Positions 15,073-23,911 of a stretch of 33,366 nt of DNA are shown here, piece by piece (position 1 is the first letter of the stretch; every line of letters begins with the position of its first letter). The translations under genes and the position numbers were made by a program. The notes below the pieces were generated by a model. That model saw nothing but the letters and a program-made list of their open reading frames with translations, made no database searches and was not told where the DNA came from. The DNA is from Clostridia bacterium (GTDB lineage Bacteria > Bacillota > Clostridia > Oscillospirales > Acutalibacteraceae): positions 1 to 33,366 of the forward strand of contig JAFRXY010000106.1 in the NCBI GenBank assembly GCA_017441385.1, written 5' to 3'.

Positions 15073-17009
15073 TTCTTGCCTTTCTTTTTGTTCATTTGCT
15101 TTTGTCTTTGCTTTTGCTTAGTTATACTGCGGATAGGGCTTTTCTTCTCTCCGCTTTTTCGCTGTGTGCCGCCGGATGGATGCCCCTTTGAAGCGGTCTG
15201 CTCCTGCCGGTACTTCTGTGAAGGACGTATCAGGCAGGAGGGGGCATTTCCGATCAGGTCGGTGCGTCCCGCTCTGATCAGCGCCTGTTCCACGATATCG
15301 TGATTCTCCGGGCGGAAGTATTGCAGAAGCGCCCTTTGCAGCGCCTTTTCCTGCGGTGTTCGCGGAACGTAGACCTTTTCCAGCGTATAGGGGTCAAGAC
15401 CGGTGTAGAATACGCAGGTGGAAATGGTGCCGGGAGTGGGATAGAAATCCTGCACCTGTTCGGGGTGAAGGTGTTCCTTCTTGAGGAAGAGCGACAGCTC
15501 GATCGCGTCATTCACCGTGCTGCCGGGGTGCGAACTCATCAGGTAGGGCACAAGAAACTGCTTCTTCCCTATCTCCTCGGTTATGCCGTAAAATTCCTTT
15601 GCGAACTTCTTATAGACCTCAAAGTGAGGCTTACCCATGCGGTCGAGCACCTGAGTGGAACAATGCTCGGGTGCGACTTTAAGCTGTCCGCTGACATGGA
15701 ATTCGATCAGCTCCCGCATGACCTGCGGGTCTTTTTCCAGTATCAGATAATCGAAACGTATGCCGGAGCGCACAAACACTTTTTTGACTTTCGGCAGCGC
15801 ACGAACCCGGCGCAGCATTTCGAGAAATTCGCTGTGATCCACCTGCAAAGCCGGACAGGGTTCCGGGGCAAGGCAGCGCTTTCCTCCCCGGCACATGCCC
15901 GCCTTGTCCTGCTTCTTGCAGGAGTGAATGCGGAAGTTGGCGGTGGGGCCTCCGACGTCGTGTATGTAGCCTTTGAAATTGGGCTTGCGTGTCAGCATTT
16001 CGGCTTCTCTGACCACCGAGTCAATGCTGCGTGTGGAAATCTGCCGTCCCTGATGGAAAGCCAGCGAACAGAAGGCGCAGGCGCCGAAGCAGCCCCGGTT
16101 GTGGATGATGGAGAATTCCACTTCTTTGATAGCCGGAACGCCGCCCAGCGGCTCGTACATCGGGTGGTAGGCGCGTTCGTAGGGCAATTCATACACCCAG
16201 TCGAAGTCCTCGGTCGTGATGGGTCGCATGGGGGGATTCTGCACCAGAATGAGATCACCGTGGCGCTGAATGACCTTCCGGCCGTGCACCGCGTCCTGCT
16301 CGTCCTGCTCGATGCGGCAGGATACGGCGTATTCCCTTTTGGAAGCGCAGACCTGCTCGAAGGAGGGACATTCCGCCACCGAGGAGGGAACATAATTCTC
16401 CACGGGAATGGCGACGCAGGTACCTCGCACGTCGGTGATGGAGGAAACTTCCTCGCCTCCCGCCAGCCGCTCGGCAATTTCCATCATGGAATATTCCCCC
16501 ATGCCGAAGGAGAGAATATCCGCGCCCGATTCAATCAGAATGGAAGGCTTGACTTCGTCGTCCCAGTAGTCGTAATTGGCAAAGCGGCGAAGGGATGCTT
16601 CCAGCCCTCCGATAATAACCGGCACGTCTGGATAAGCCTCGCGGCAGAGCCGGCTGTAGACGACTGTCGCCCGGTCGGGGCGCTTTCCCGGTCGTCCTCC
16701 GGGAGAAAAAGCGTCCTCGCTGCGCTTCTTCTTGGCAGCGGTGTAATGGGCAACCATGGAGTCGATATTCCCCGCCGTCACCAGAAAACCGAGACGAGGT
16801 TTGCCGAACTGCCGGAATTCGTCGGGGCTTTTGACATCGGGCTGGGGAAGAATCGCCACGCGGTAGCCTTTGGCTTCCAGGACGCGGGAGATAATTGCCA
16901 CTCCGAAACTCGGGTGATCCACATAGGCGTCCCCTGAAACATAGACAAAATCGACATAATCCCAGCCGAGGTCAGTAATATCGCTTTTAGAAACAGGTAG
17001 GAATGACAA
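15069..17009 (-). CDS. YgiQ-family radical SAM protein (UPF0313)
   Basis: The protein has 646 residues. The radical SAM cluster motif CxxxCxxC is at Cys307, Cys311 and Cys314 (NRGCFGACAFC). The family's N-terminal block VSGDAYVDHPSFG and the long mid-section with IIGGLEASLRRFANYDYWDD are clear. The last 60 residues are basic and Lys/Gln-rich (KQRQKQMNKKKGKK), as in many relatives. The family's reaction is unknown. The start is TTG at 17009, with GTGAGG eight bases upstream, since no ATG keeps the conserved N-terminus. It follows ftsK by 47 bp and overlaps the MBL gene. Being a radical SAM enzyme, it fits an anaerobe. Confidence 0.92.
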   Translation of the reverse strand: MSFLPVSKSDITDLGWDYVDFVYVSGDAYVDHPSFGVAIISRVLEAKGYRVAILPQPDVKSPDEFRQFGKPRLGFLVTAGNIDSMVAHYTAAKKKRSEDAFSPGGRPGKRPDRATVVYSRLCREAYPDVPVIIGGLEASLRRFANYDYWDDEVKPSILIESGADILSFGMGEYSMMEIAERLAGGEEVSSITDVRGTCVAIPVENYVPSSVAECPSFEQVCASKREYAVSCRIEQDEQDAVHGRKVIQRHGDLILVQNPPMRPITTEDFDWVYELPYERAYHPMYEPLGGVPAIKEVEFSIIHNRGCFGACAFCSLAFHQGRQISTRSIDSVVREAEMLTRKPNFKGYIHDVGGPTANFRIHSCKKQDKAGMCRGGKRCLAPEPCPALQVDHSEFLEMLRRVRALPKVKKVFVRSGIRFDYLILEKDPQVMRELIEFHVSGQLKVAPEHCSTQVLDRMGKPHFEVYKKFAKEFYGITEEIGKKQFLVPYLMSSHPGSTVNDAIELSLFLKKEHLHPEQVQDFYPTPGTISTCVFYTGLDPYTLEKVYVPRTPQEKALQRALLQYFRPENHDIVEQALIRAGRTDLIGNAPSCLIRPSQKYRQEQTASKGHPSGGTQRKSGEKKSPIRSITKQKQRQKQMNKKKGKK

Positions 17010-17056
17010 AGCCTCAGCCTCACTTTACTTATTGAATGGGTATATCACGCATGCAA

Positions 17057-20000
17057 TTACAGTTTTTTGATCCACGGGGATGACAGAATATCGTCAAAGA
17101 GATCGTCGTCATCGTGGTCGGCATTGTCATTGCCATTGGCAAGCATGTCATTTCTGACGGGCGGTTTCTTTGCCGGAGGATTCCTGTCGGGCTCGCTGAA
17201 CGCGTGAAGATCATCGTCATCATCCTCGCTGTCAAGAATGACGCTTTTCCGTCCGGATTTGGCAGGTGTTTCCTTTTCCGGTTCGCTGAATAAAATGAAG
17301 TCGTCATCGTCGTTATCGTCTTCCTCTTCATCGGTGTCTTCGGTAATGACGGCTTTGTTTTTGTCCTCAACTGAAATAATATGTTCCGGCTCGCCGAATG
17401 CCGCAAAATCGTCGGTATCGTCCTCAACAAAGACGTTTTCGCTGCTTTTATTGCGTACAGGTTCTTCAGGAATTTCCTCCCATGGCGGAATATCGACGTC
17501 ACTCTCTGTTCCCGGAACAGAGGAAGGCTCCGCGATTTCGCTTTGATCAGCCACGTCGAAAAGGTCGTCGGATGCGTCATAAACATCCTCCATAAAAATC
17601 GACATATCTCTTCCTTTGACGGTTCTGTCCTCTTTTTCTTCCTGTTCCACACTGAAAGAATCGGGTGCATCGTCGGTTGCCGTTTCCGGCGAATCCGAAC
17701 CGGATTCCGCTGCCGGCTCACCGTCGGATTCCTCTTCTTCCGGAACAATAATCCCGCCGTCGCTTTCGGCGGTGTTTGATACACTGAGAATTTCCTGCTC
17801 GAATTCATCTTCATAGTCGAATTCATCGGAATTGTCGGCATTGAAGAATTCCGACTGACGTGCGCTGATTTCCTCATGACCGCTGTCGAGGGTCTGCGCG
17901 GCAAATCCGCTGTTGTTGCGGAGCAGCGGGTCATTTTTTCCCGCATGGGAGCGGCTCATGGTCATTTCCAACCACTGTGTCCTGCTGAGAAGGACCGCAC
18001 GGGGCTTTGAACCTTCGTGAGGCCCGATAATGCCGTGTTCCTCCAGTTGGTCAATGATTCGTCCCGCGCGGGCGTACCCGACGCCCAGACGGCGCTGCAA
18101 CATCGATGTGGAAGCCTGTCCCGCCTCAGTGACTACTTCCACGGCTTTTTCAAAGAATTCGTCCTTGCCTTCAAACTCGGCGGAACTTTCCCCGGAGTTG
18201 TCGAGTGAATTGCGCTCAATTTCGTCCGCGATGCTGTCGTCATATTCCGCAAGACCGTTCTGCTTGACGAAGTTAATGACTCGTTCCACCTCAAAGTCCT
18301 CAACGAAACAGCCCTGCACTCTTATGTGCTTGCTAGAACCCATCGGATGAAAGAGCATATCTCCGTAGCCGATGAGGTTTTCCGCGCCGCCTTCGTCGAG
18401 AATGGTGCGGGAGTCAATCTGGGAAGAAACCGCCAGCGCAATACGGCTGGGAATGTTGTTCTTGATGGTGCCCGTGATAACATCAACCGAGGGACGCTGG
18501 GTGGCCAGCACCATATACATGCCGGCGGCACGCGCCATGGCGGCGAGCCGTGCGATGGCGTCCTCCACTTCCTTCGGGGAGGCAATCATCAGATCCGCCA
18601 TTTCGTCTATGACGATGACGATGCGGCAGAGCTTTTCAAACTCGTGGGTCTGCTCGGCAATGCGGTTGTAGCCGTCGATGTTTCTGGCGCCCCGTTCTTT
18701 CAGCATGCTGTAGCGTTTGAGCATTTCGCTGACGGCCCATTGCAGAGCGCCGGCGGCTTTTTTCGGCTCGCATACGACAGGCACCAGAAGATGCGGAATG
18801 CCGTTGTACATATCAAATTCAACCGACTTCGGGTCAATCAGTACCATGCGGACGTCGGCAGGAGAATACTTGTAAAGCATACTGATCAGCATGGAATTGA
18901 CGCACACCGATTTGCCCGATCCGGTAGAGCCGGCAATGAGCAGATGCGGCATTTTGGTGAGATCGCAGAGAACGATATTTCCCTCAATGTCCTTGCCAAG
19001 CGCGACCACAAGCGAACCTTTTGCCTCCGCAAATTCCTTTGAACCGATAATCTCGCGAATACGCACCATCTGCTTGTTCTGATTGGGTATCTCAATGCCT
19101 ACGGCCGCTTTGCCGGGAATAGGCGCTTCTATGCGTATGGACTGGGCGGCAAGACGCAAGGCTATATCCGCCGACAGATTCTTGATTTTATTGATCTTCA
19201 CGCCCGGAGCGGGTTTGATTTCATAGCGCGTAACGGTGGGCCCGTGGCTGATATCGTGAATGGAAGCCTTCACTCCGTATTCTTCCAGCGTCCTGATCAG
19301 CTTATCCGCCGTTTCAATAAGCTCCTGCTTCAGGTCTTCCGATGTTCCGCTGTTTTTGGGAGAAACCAGCAGACGGGTCACCGGGAATTTGTATTCCTTT
19401 TCGCCGGCATCGGAATTATTTTCACCCGATTCCACCTGCTTGGAAATTACCTCGCTCTGCGCTTGTATTTCCTCCGCTTTGGTGAGCTTCTTTTTCTTTT
19501 TCAGTGAAACCTTATTCACTATATCTTCAAGATCGCTTTTTTCCCCTTCGTCAGCAGGTTGCTCGTTATCTATGTCAACATCGACTGTCTCCGCCTGTCC
19601 GGGAGCAGACTCAGCTTCGATAAGTCCGTCAACATCGACATCAATACCGTCGTCAAAAAAATCTTCCTCCTGAAAAACCGTCTTCTGACCGTAAACAGCA
19701 TCTTCCGCAGCCGGTTTGCGCAGGGCGTGCTCCGGTTGCAAAAACCAACGTATCTTGCGCTTGGTTTGCTCAAACAGTTCTATCGGTCCTGTATGAGACA
19801 GTACCATTATCATGGCGGTCAGCATAATGGAAGTAATGATGGCTGCGCCGTTTTTTCCTGCGATACCGATCAGTATTTCTCCGATGGAACCACCCAGAAG
19901 TCCGGTTCCGCCGATCTTGGAGCCGTCGCGGAATATCTGGCCTATCAGTTGCAAAATGGAGAATGTCAATTCGTTATAGACATTTCTGTAACCGTTTGAC

Positions 20001-20635
20001 TGAACTAGAATATATCCCAGTACGTCAGTGAGAACGATGATTCCCGCTGTCGGACGGATAATATTCATGACGGTGAATTCATTTCTCTGCTTGGTCATGA
20101 GATAACCCAGATATACGAGAAGTCCAGCCCATAAAAACGCTTTGAAGCCAAGAATGCCAAGAATAAAGCCATGAATGACGGTCCAAAGGCTTTCTCCCGG
20201 AAAAAAGGTCAGCGCCAGAAGGATCACCGAGAACATCCATATCACAATGGAACTGAGCTGTTTTTTCCAGCTTATCTGCTCGCCGATGTCCGGACCGTCA
20301 AATCCTCCTTCACTTTCTTCTTCGTCGGAGCCGGAAGTTTTTTCGGTATCATCGGCTTTGGGTTCGGGAGTATTCTGAGTTTTTTTCTGTTCAGGATGTG
20401 CCTCGTGTGATGGGGTTTCAGGTTCGTTTACTACTTCATCAATACTTATCTGCCTGCCTGACGACATCTCCACGGTTTTGCCGGCGAGTTTGTTTTTCTT
20501 GTGCGGATTGACGCCCGAGCCTTTTGTCCCTGAGGAACCGGAAGGACGGGGACGCTTGGACTTGCTTCCGCTTTTTTGACCGTTTGACGGTTTCTTTGAA
20601 GAGGGCCTTTTTTTATTACCTGTGTTTTCTGACAT
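17057..20635 (-). CDS. FtsK/SpoIIIE-type DNA translocase with a long acidic C-terminal tail
   Basis: This membrane-anchored ATPase pumps chromosomal DNA through the septum at division and into the forespore. It has 1192 residues. Residues 1-120 are basic then acidic and low in complexity. Four or so membrane helices follow (about 130-285), then an acidic linker. The motor domain is about 420-830, with Walker A AGSTGSGKS and the Walker B-like RIVIVIDEMADLM. The gamma winged helix that reads polar DNA sequences is DEFFEKAVEVVTEAGQASTS through ARAGRIIDQLEEHGIIGPHE. Normal homologues end there; this one continues for about 290 very acidic residues with recurring DD-x2-F-[SG]-E-P motifs. GAGGT precedes the ATG. 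It lies between uppP and ygiQ. Confidence 0.94.
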   Translation of the reverse strand: MSENTGNKKRPSSKKPSNGQKSGSKSKRPRPSGSSGTKGSGVNPHKKNKLAGKTVEMSSGRQISIDEVVNEPETPSHEAHPEQKKTQNTPEPKADDTEKTSGSDEEESEGGFDGPDIGEQISWKKQLSSIVIWMFSVILLALTFFPGESLWTVIHGFILGILGFKAFLWAGLLVYLGYLMTKQRNEFTVMNIIRPTAGIIVLTDVLGYILVQSNGYRNVYNELTFSILQLIGQIFRDGSKIGGTGLLGGSIGEILIGIAGKNGAAIITSIMLTAMIMVLSHTGPIELFEQTKRKIRWFLQPEHALRKPAAEDAVYGQKTVFQEEDFFDDGIDVDVDGLIEAESAPGQAETVDVDIDNEQPADEGEKSDLEDIVNKVSLKKKKKLTKAEEIQAQSEVISKQVESGENNSDAGEKEYKFPVTRLLVSPKNSGTSEDLKQELIETADKLIRTLEEYGVKASIHDISHGPTVTRYEIKPAPGVKINKIKNLSADIALRLAAQSIRIEAPIPGKAAVGIEIPNQNKQMVRIREIIGSKEFAEAKGSLVVALGKDIEGNIVLCDLTKMPHLLIAGSTGSGKSVCVNSMLISMLYKYSPADVRMVLIDPKSVEFDMYNGIPHLLVPVVCEPKKAAGALQWAVSEMLKRYSMLKERGARNIDGYNRIAEQTHEFEKLCRIVIVIDEMADLMIASPKEVEDAIARLAAMARAAGMYMVLATQRPSVDVITGTIKNNIPSRIALAVSSQIDSRTILDEGGAENLIGYGDMLFHPMGSSKHIRVQGCFVEDFEVERVINFVKQNGLAEYDDSIADEIERNSLDNSGESSAEFEGKDEFFEKAVEVVTEAGQASTSMLQRRLGVGYARAGRIIDQLEEHGIIGPHEGSKPRAVLLSRTQWLEMTMSRSHAGKNDPLLRNNSGFAAQTLDSGHEEISARQSEFFNADNSDEFDYEDEFEQEILSVSNTAESDGGIIVPEEEESDGEPAAESGSDSPETATDDAPDSFSVEQEEKEDRTVKGRDMSIFMEDVYDASDDLFDVADQSEIAEPSSVPGTESDVDIPPWEEIPEEPVRNKSSENVFVEDDTDDFAAFGEPEHIISVEDKNKAVITEDTDEEEDDNDDDDFILFSEPEKETPAKSGRKSVILDSEDDDDDLHAFSEPDRNPPAKKPPVRNDMLANGNDNADHDDDDLFDDILSSPWIKKL

Positions 20636-20672
20636 GCTTTGTATTTACCTCTGAAATAAACAATTGTGATTA

Positions 20673-21629
20673 TTATCTTCCCAATGAAAAGGTCACGCCG
20701 GTAACGCTTTCAATTGTGGCGATGATGATGACGATAACGCCCAGAATCAGGCAGTAATACCCGAAATAATGGAATTTTTCGTTGGAAACGATCCATTTGA
20801 GAAATTTAATGGCAAGAACGCCCACAACCGCCGAAACTACAATGCCAACGATAATGGAAACGACTGTTGCACCGCTGACGGCAGACCAGTCTGTATCCTT
20901 GACTTCAAGAAGATTGGCGGCAAGGATGGCGGGAATACCCATAATAAACGAAAACTCCAGAGCGGTGTTCTTTTCTGCGCCGGTCAGCATACCCATTGTC
21001 GTGGTAGTTCCCGAACGGCTGATACCGGGCATTGCCGCAATACACTGTCCAAGCCCCATTGCGCAAGCATTTTTCATTGTGATAACGCCGTCTTTGTTCT
21101 TGGGCGCGTTTCCTATACGGTAATCAAACACAGTGGCGAGGAGAATGATGATGCCGGTGAAGGTAAAGAAAATGCCTTCCGCCATGATGCTGCCGTCATT
21201 GGAAAAGTATTCGGAAAGGTCAGAGAGATTCTTGACAGGTTCTCCTCCCGTTTCAAGTCCAAGCCAGCCGAGAACCGGCAGAAACAGAAGGATGGCAAAC
21301 GCCGACGCAACAACGACAAAGATCACCATTCTGCGCTCCTTGTTCATGCTATCGAGCTTCCAGCTGAATTTGCCTGTGAATAATTCTTTGCACATGCTGA
21401 AAAATTCCAGAATCATCTTCCAGATAATCTCACGGTATACGATAAAAACCGCCAGCAATGTGCCGAAATGCAGGAAAAGCGAAAGCGTCTGATTGCCGAC
21501 GTCGCTGCTTCCGCTCGACGTAGAAGGCAGAATGTGCTGCACAAGAGACAGGTGACCGCTGCTTGAAACAGGCAAAAACTCGGTTAGTCCCTGAACAATA
21601 CCCTGAATGATTGCTTCCCAGATGTTCAT
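20673..21629 (-). CDS. uppP: Undecaprenyl-diphosphatase UppP/BacA
   Basis: UppP removes a phosphate from undecaprenyl diphosphate so that the lipid carrier of cell-wall synthesis can be recycled; it also gives low-level bacitracin resistance. The 318 residues are longer than the usual 265-280, with extra sequence in the middle (about 75-150). The signature near the N-terminus, QGLTEFLPVSSSGHL, and the second one, MPGISRSGTTTTMGM, carry the catalytic Glu, His and Arg residues. At least seven hydrophobic segments are visible. GAGGTACATAATTT precedes the ATG. It sits between the ClpP-like gene and ftsK in the same operon. Confidence 0.95.
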   Translation of the reverse strand: MNIWEAIIQGIVQGLTEFLPVSSSGHLSLVQHILPSTSSGSSDVGNQTLSLFLHFGTLLAVFIVYREIIWKMILEFFSMCKELFTGKFSWKLDSMNKERRMVIFVVVASAFAILLFLPVLGWLGLETGGEPVKNLSDLSEYFSNDGSIMAEGIFFTFTGIIILLATVFDYRIGNAPKNKDGVITMKNACAMGLGQCIAAMPGISRSGTTTTMGMLTGAEKNTALEFSFIMGIPAILAANLLEVKDTDWSAVSGATVVSIIVGIVVSAVVGVLAIKFLKWIVSNEKFHYFGYYCLILGVIVIIIATIESVTGVTFSLGR

Positions 21630-21663
21630 AAATTATGTACCTCTTTCTCAGAAATAGAATATG

Positions 21664-21696
21664 TAAACCAATAACCCCCACGGAGCTATTGGTTTA
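21664..21696 (-). repeat. Inverted repeat between the clpP-like gene and uppP
   Basis: TAAACCAATA (21664-21673) and TATTGGTTTA (21687-21696) form a perfect 10-bp stem with a 13-base loop. No T-tract follows on the minus strand, so it may be a partial attenuator or a processing site between the two genes and not a full terminator. Confidence 0.5.
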
Positions 21697-21717
21697 TTGA
21701 AAAATGCTGCACAGTTC

Positions 21718-22464
21718 CTAAGCCCTGCCACGCTCGATCATCGAGTACAGACAGGCTATCGCGCTGCTCAGCGAGCCGAGTTCATCAATAAGGCCTTCTC
21801 TGACAGCCTGCTCTCCGCTGAGAACTGTGCCGATATCCATCACAAGTTCATCTGTCCTGCGGGACAATTCCTTGAACCTGTGGGCTGACATACCGGAATT
21901 CGCCTCGACAAAGGCGCTGATGCGATCCTGCATTCTTTCAAAATATGTCATAGTCTGGGGAACCCCGAGAACCAGACCGCTCATTCTGACCGGGTGTATT
22001 GTCATGGTGGCAGAAGGAACAATGAAGGAGCGTTTTGCGGAAACCGCCAGCGGCACGCCGATGGAATGCCCCCCGCCAAGGACCAGCGAAACGGTAGGCG
22101 TTTTCATTCCTGCAATCAGCTCGGCAAGCGCAAGCCCCGCTTCCACATCGCCCCCAACGGTATTCAGAAGAATGATCAGCCCTTCAATGTCCTCCGCTTC
22201 TTCCACAGCTACCAGCTGGGGCATGATATGCTCGTATTTCGTGGTCTTTGCGGGGGATGGAAGCTCCTGATGTCCTTCGATCTGTCCGATGACAGTCAGA
22301 CAGTGTATGATATGCTTTCCTTTGGCGGAAGTAATGGTGCCGGTCTGTTCGATCTGACTCAGTTCCTCTTTTGTAAAGCCCTCGCCCGCCGACATTTCAT
22401 TTTCACCCTCGGAAATATCGGGGCGCGTTTCGACAATTCCGCGATCTGACATATTGCTATCCAT
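21718..22464 (-). CDS. ClpP-class serine protease of the TepA/YmfB type
   Basis: The protein has 248 residues. After a non-conserved acidic N-terminus it has a ClpP fold: LIILLNTVGGDVEAGLALAE, the nucleophile in GGGHSIGVPLAV, and the histidine in ATMTIHPVRM. The His-Pro-Val-Arg-Met block is that of TepA, the translocation-enhancing protein, which in Bacillus is encoded beside spoIIIE. Here too it lies two genes from ftsK, which supports the call. TepA-like proteins degrade signal peptides or related peptides in the cytoplasm; the exact target here is unknown. AGGAGAGGCG precedes the ATG. It is the first gene of the long minus-strand operon. Confidence 0.85.
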   Translation of the reverse strand: MDSNMSDRGIVETRPDISEGENEMSAGEGFTKEELSQIEQTGTITSAKGKHIIHCLTVIGQIEGHQELPSPAKTTKYEHIMPQLVAVEEAEDIEGLIILLNTVGGDVEAGLALAELIAGMKTPTVSLVLGGGHSIGVPLAVSAKRSFIVPSATMTIHPVRMSGLVLGVPQTMTYFERMQDRISAFVEANSGMSAHRFKELSRRTDELVMDIGTVLSGEQAVREGLIDELGSLSSAIACLYSMIERGRA

Positions 22465-22530
22465 CGCCTCTCCTAATATATAATGCGTTATCTGTAATAT
22501 ATATTATTTGAATAAGCGAAAAAAATATAC

Positions 22531-22565
22531 TGTATGATTATATCATACAATTGCGGCCAATTCAA
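22531..22565 (-). promoter_or_regulatory. Promoter of the clpP-uppP-ftsK operon with an overlapping palindrome
   Basis: On the minus strand TTGAAT (22560-22565), a 17-bp spacer and TATAAT (22537-22542). A perfect inverted repeat TGTATGAT-TAT-ATCATACA (22531-22549) covers the whole -10 box, which would suit a repressor. The leader to the ATG is about 65 nt. Confidence 0.65.
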
Positions 22566-22623
22566 CAGAAAATAATAAATTTTTATTTTTCACAATTCCC
22601 ATGGATTGACAAAAAAATAATAC

Positions 22624-22678
22624 AAAAGACAGCCGACGATGGAATTGATTCTCCCGTCCGCTGTCTTTTGATTTTTTT
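22624..22678. terminator. Two-way terminator-like hairpin
   Basis: AAAAGACAGC (22624-22633) and GCTGTCTTTT (22660-22669) pair perfectly. On the plus strand GATTTTTTT follows, and on the minus strand TTTTGTATTATTTTTTT. No plus-strand gene feeds it; it insulates the clpP promoter from the repeat and genes to the right. Confidence 0.6.
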
Positions 22679-22703
22679 CTGACTTTGCCCATTCTTCGGT
22701 TGA

Positions 22704-22866
22704 GAGCCTGCTGACGTATCTCCGCGTGTGCGTACCGCGCAGTCAGATTTTTCGTCATATGAAGCCAAAACCGCAGGCAATACTTTGTGTATTAACGAGG
22801 ATTTTGGCAAAATATGGCGGAAAAGATGCAAGTGGGACGTGCGTGGAGAGATACGTCAGCAGGCTC
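22704..22866. mobile_element. MITE-like repeat, copy 1 (163 bp)
   Basis: It is bounded by perfect 19-bp terminal inverted repeats, gagcctgctgacgtatctc at 22704-22722 and its complement at 22848-22866. The inside is non-coding and itself has small inverted repeats (attttggcaaaat, aatac-tttgt-gtatt). A second copy, inverted, is at the right edge of the window. Two copies in 10 kb, terminal repeats and no gene point to a miniature mobile element. No clear target duplication was seen. Confidence 0.75.
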
Positions 22867-22873
22867 TGAGATG

Positions 22874-22906
22874 AAAAAGGCTTATTGGCGCTGCGCTTTC
22901 CTTTTT
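22874..22906 (-). terminator. Terminator after the cysteine-rich gene
   Basis: AAAAAGG (22874-22880) and CCTTTTT (22900-22906) form a stem around an inner GCGCAGCGC. On the minus strand the RNA runs from an A-rich arm into CCTTTTT, which fits a short rho-independent terminator just before the MITE. Confidence 0.5.
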
Positions 22907-22929
22907 CTTCCTTTTTTCCTTCTCTTTCC

Positions 22930-23826
22930 TTAATTACCGCAACCGCAGCCGCAGGTGCTGACCCCCGCGCTCTGCCCGCGCATCATCTGCGCTTCGCTGC
23001 AATGCAGATCCCCCGCTTTCGGCGGGAAGAATTCATCCGCCGGGAAACTGATCTTCTTGAAAAGCTCGCAGGGACTCTCGCTTCCGGAATCCACACAAAT
23101 CTTATCGGGCATGCAGAAATCGTACACCGGCACCAGCATCTGCACCTGTCTCTCCAGCTGAATGATCATGAAGATACCCAGCGTCACTTTGACCGCCTTC
23201 TCCGCCAGCCTGTGGTCAAAGCTCCCCGCGAAGAGCCTCGCCACGCGGTTCGGCACACAGCAGCAGGGATAATGCGACTGGCAGACCGGCGCGATCTTCG
23301 CACCCAGACCGATTGGTTCGGCAATTTGTACCGTGGCTCTCGGCAGATTGCCCGCCGGCATGTTCTGTTCGTCGTCGTCGCCGCCCACATAGTCGGAGCT
23401 GAATACCTTCACGCTGCCCTCGCTGCCGTAGAGAATCGCCTTCTTGTTGTAGACGCAAAGACCTCTCACCTCGCAGGAAGGGCTGATCGGCGACATGGAA
23501 ACATCGAGCTTCACACAGAAATACACCGTAATGTCCACCGAATAATATCCCCTGTTGAAGGGCACAGGCTCCGCGTCGATCACCACATTCACCACGTCGG
23601 CCGATTTCAGCCGCACGCCGAGGGCGTTGTTGATGATATCCTGATCCCGTTCCACAAAGAAGACCTGCAAGTCTTCCAGACATTCCCTGTCGCGGCAGGC
23701 GTCGTACACCCTTCCGGCATTGATGCACACCGCCTCCTTGAAGCAGTCGCGTCTACCGCACTGGGCGGCTCTGTCGCCGAGGGTCTGGGAATTGGCTCCC
23801 ATGCATTGCGCGTTTTTCTCACCCAT
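22930..23826 (-). CDS. Conserved clostridial cysteine-rich protein of unknown function
   Basis: The protein has 298 residues and about 20 cysteines, with clusters at both ends and in the middle: CGRRDCFKEAVC and CRDRECLEDLQV near the start, SHYPCCCVPN, and the tail STCGCGCGN. It also includes FNRGYYSVDITVYFCVKLDV and KKAILYGSEGSVKVFSSDY. I recall very similar proteins in many spore-forming clostridia, where they carry no established function; a spore-coat or metal-binding role would fit the composition but is not shown. There is no signal peptide or membrane segment. GGAGGACATATTC precedes the ATG. It lies 85 bp after the ABC permease, with a terminator behind it. Confidence 0.72.
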   Translation of the reverse strand: MGEKNAQCMGANSQTLGDRAAQCGRRDCFKEAVCINAGRVYDACRDRECLEDLQVFFVERDQDIINNALGVRLKSADVVNVVIDAEPVPFNRGYYSVDITVYFCVKLDVSMSPISPSCEVRGLCVYNKKAILYGSEGSVKVFSSDYVGGDDDEQNMPAGNLPRATVQIAEPIGLGAKIAPVCQSHYPCCCVPNRVARLFAGSFDHRLAEKAVKVTLGIFMIIQLERQVQMLVPVYDFCMPDKICVDSGSESPCELFKKISFPADEFFPPKAGDLHCSEAQMMRGQSAGVSTCGCGCGN

Positions 23827-23911
23827 TGAATATGTCCTCCTTTAGTGTAGAATGCAGGCAATTGCCCTGCATTACATAATATGAGGACTGCGGTCAGATG
23901 TTCGTTTATCG

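Noticed and set aside
15300-16937. 545-residue open frame on the plus strand across ygiQ
   Set aside because: It is antisense to ygiQ, whose radical SAM motif and conserved blocks are certain; the long frame follows from GC-rich codon use.
22885-23829. 314-residue open frame on the plus strand
   Set aside because: It overlaps the cysteine-rich minus-strand gene, which has a good ribosome site and recognisable conserved segments; the plus frame looks like random Arg/His-rich sequence.
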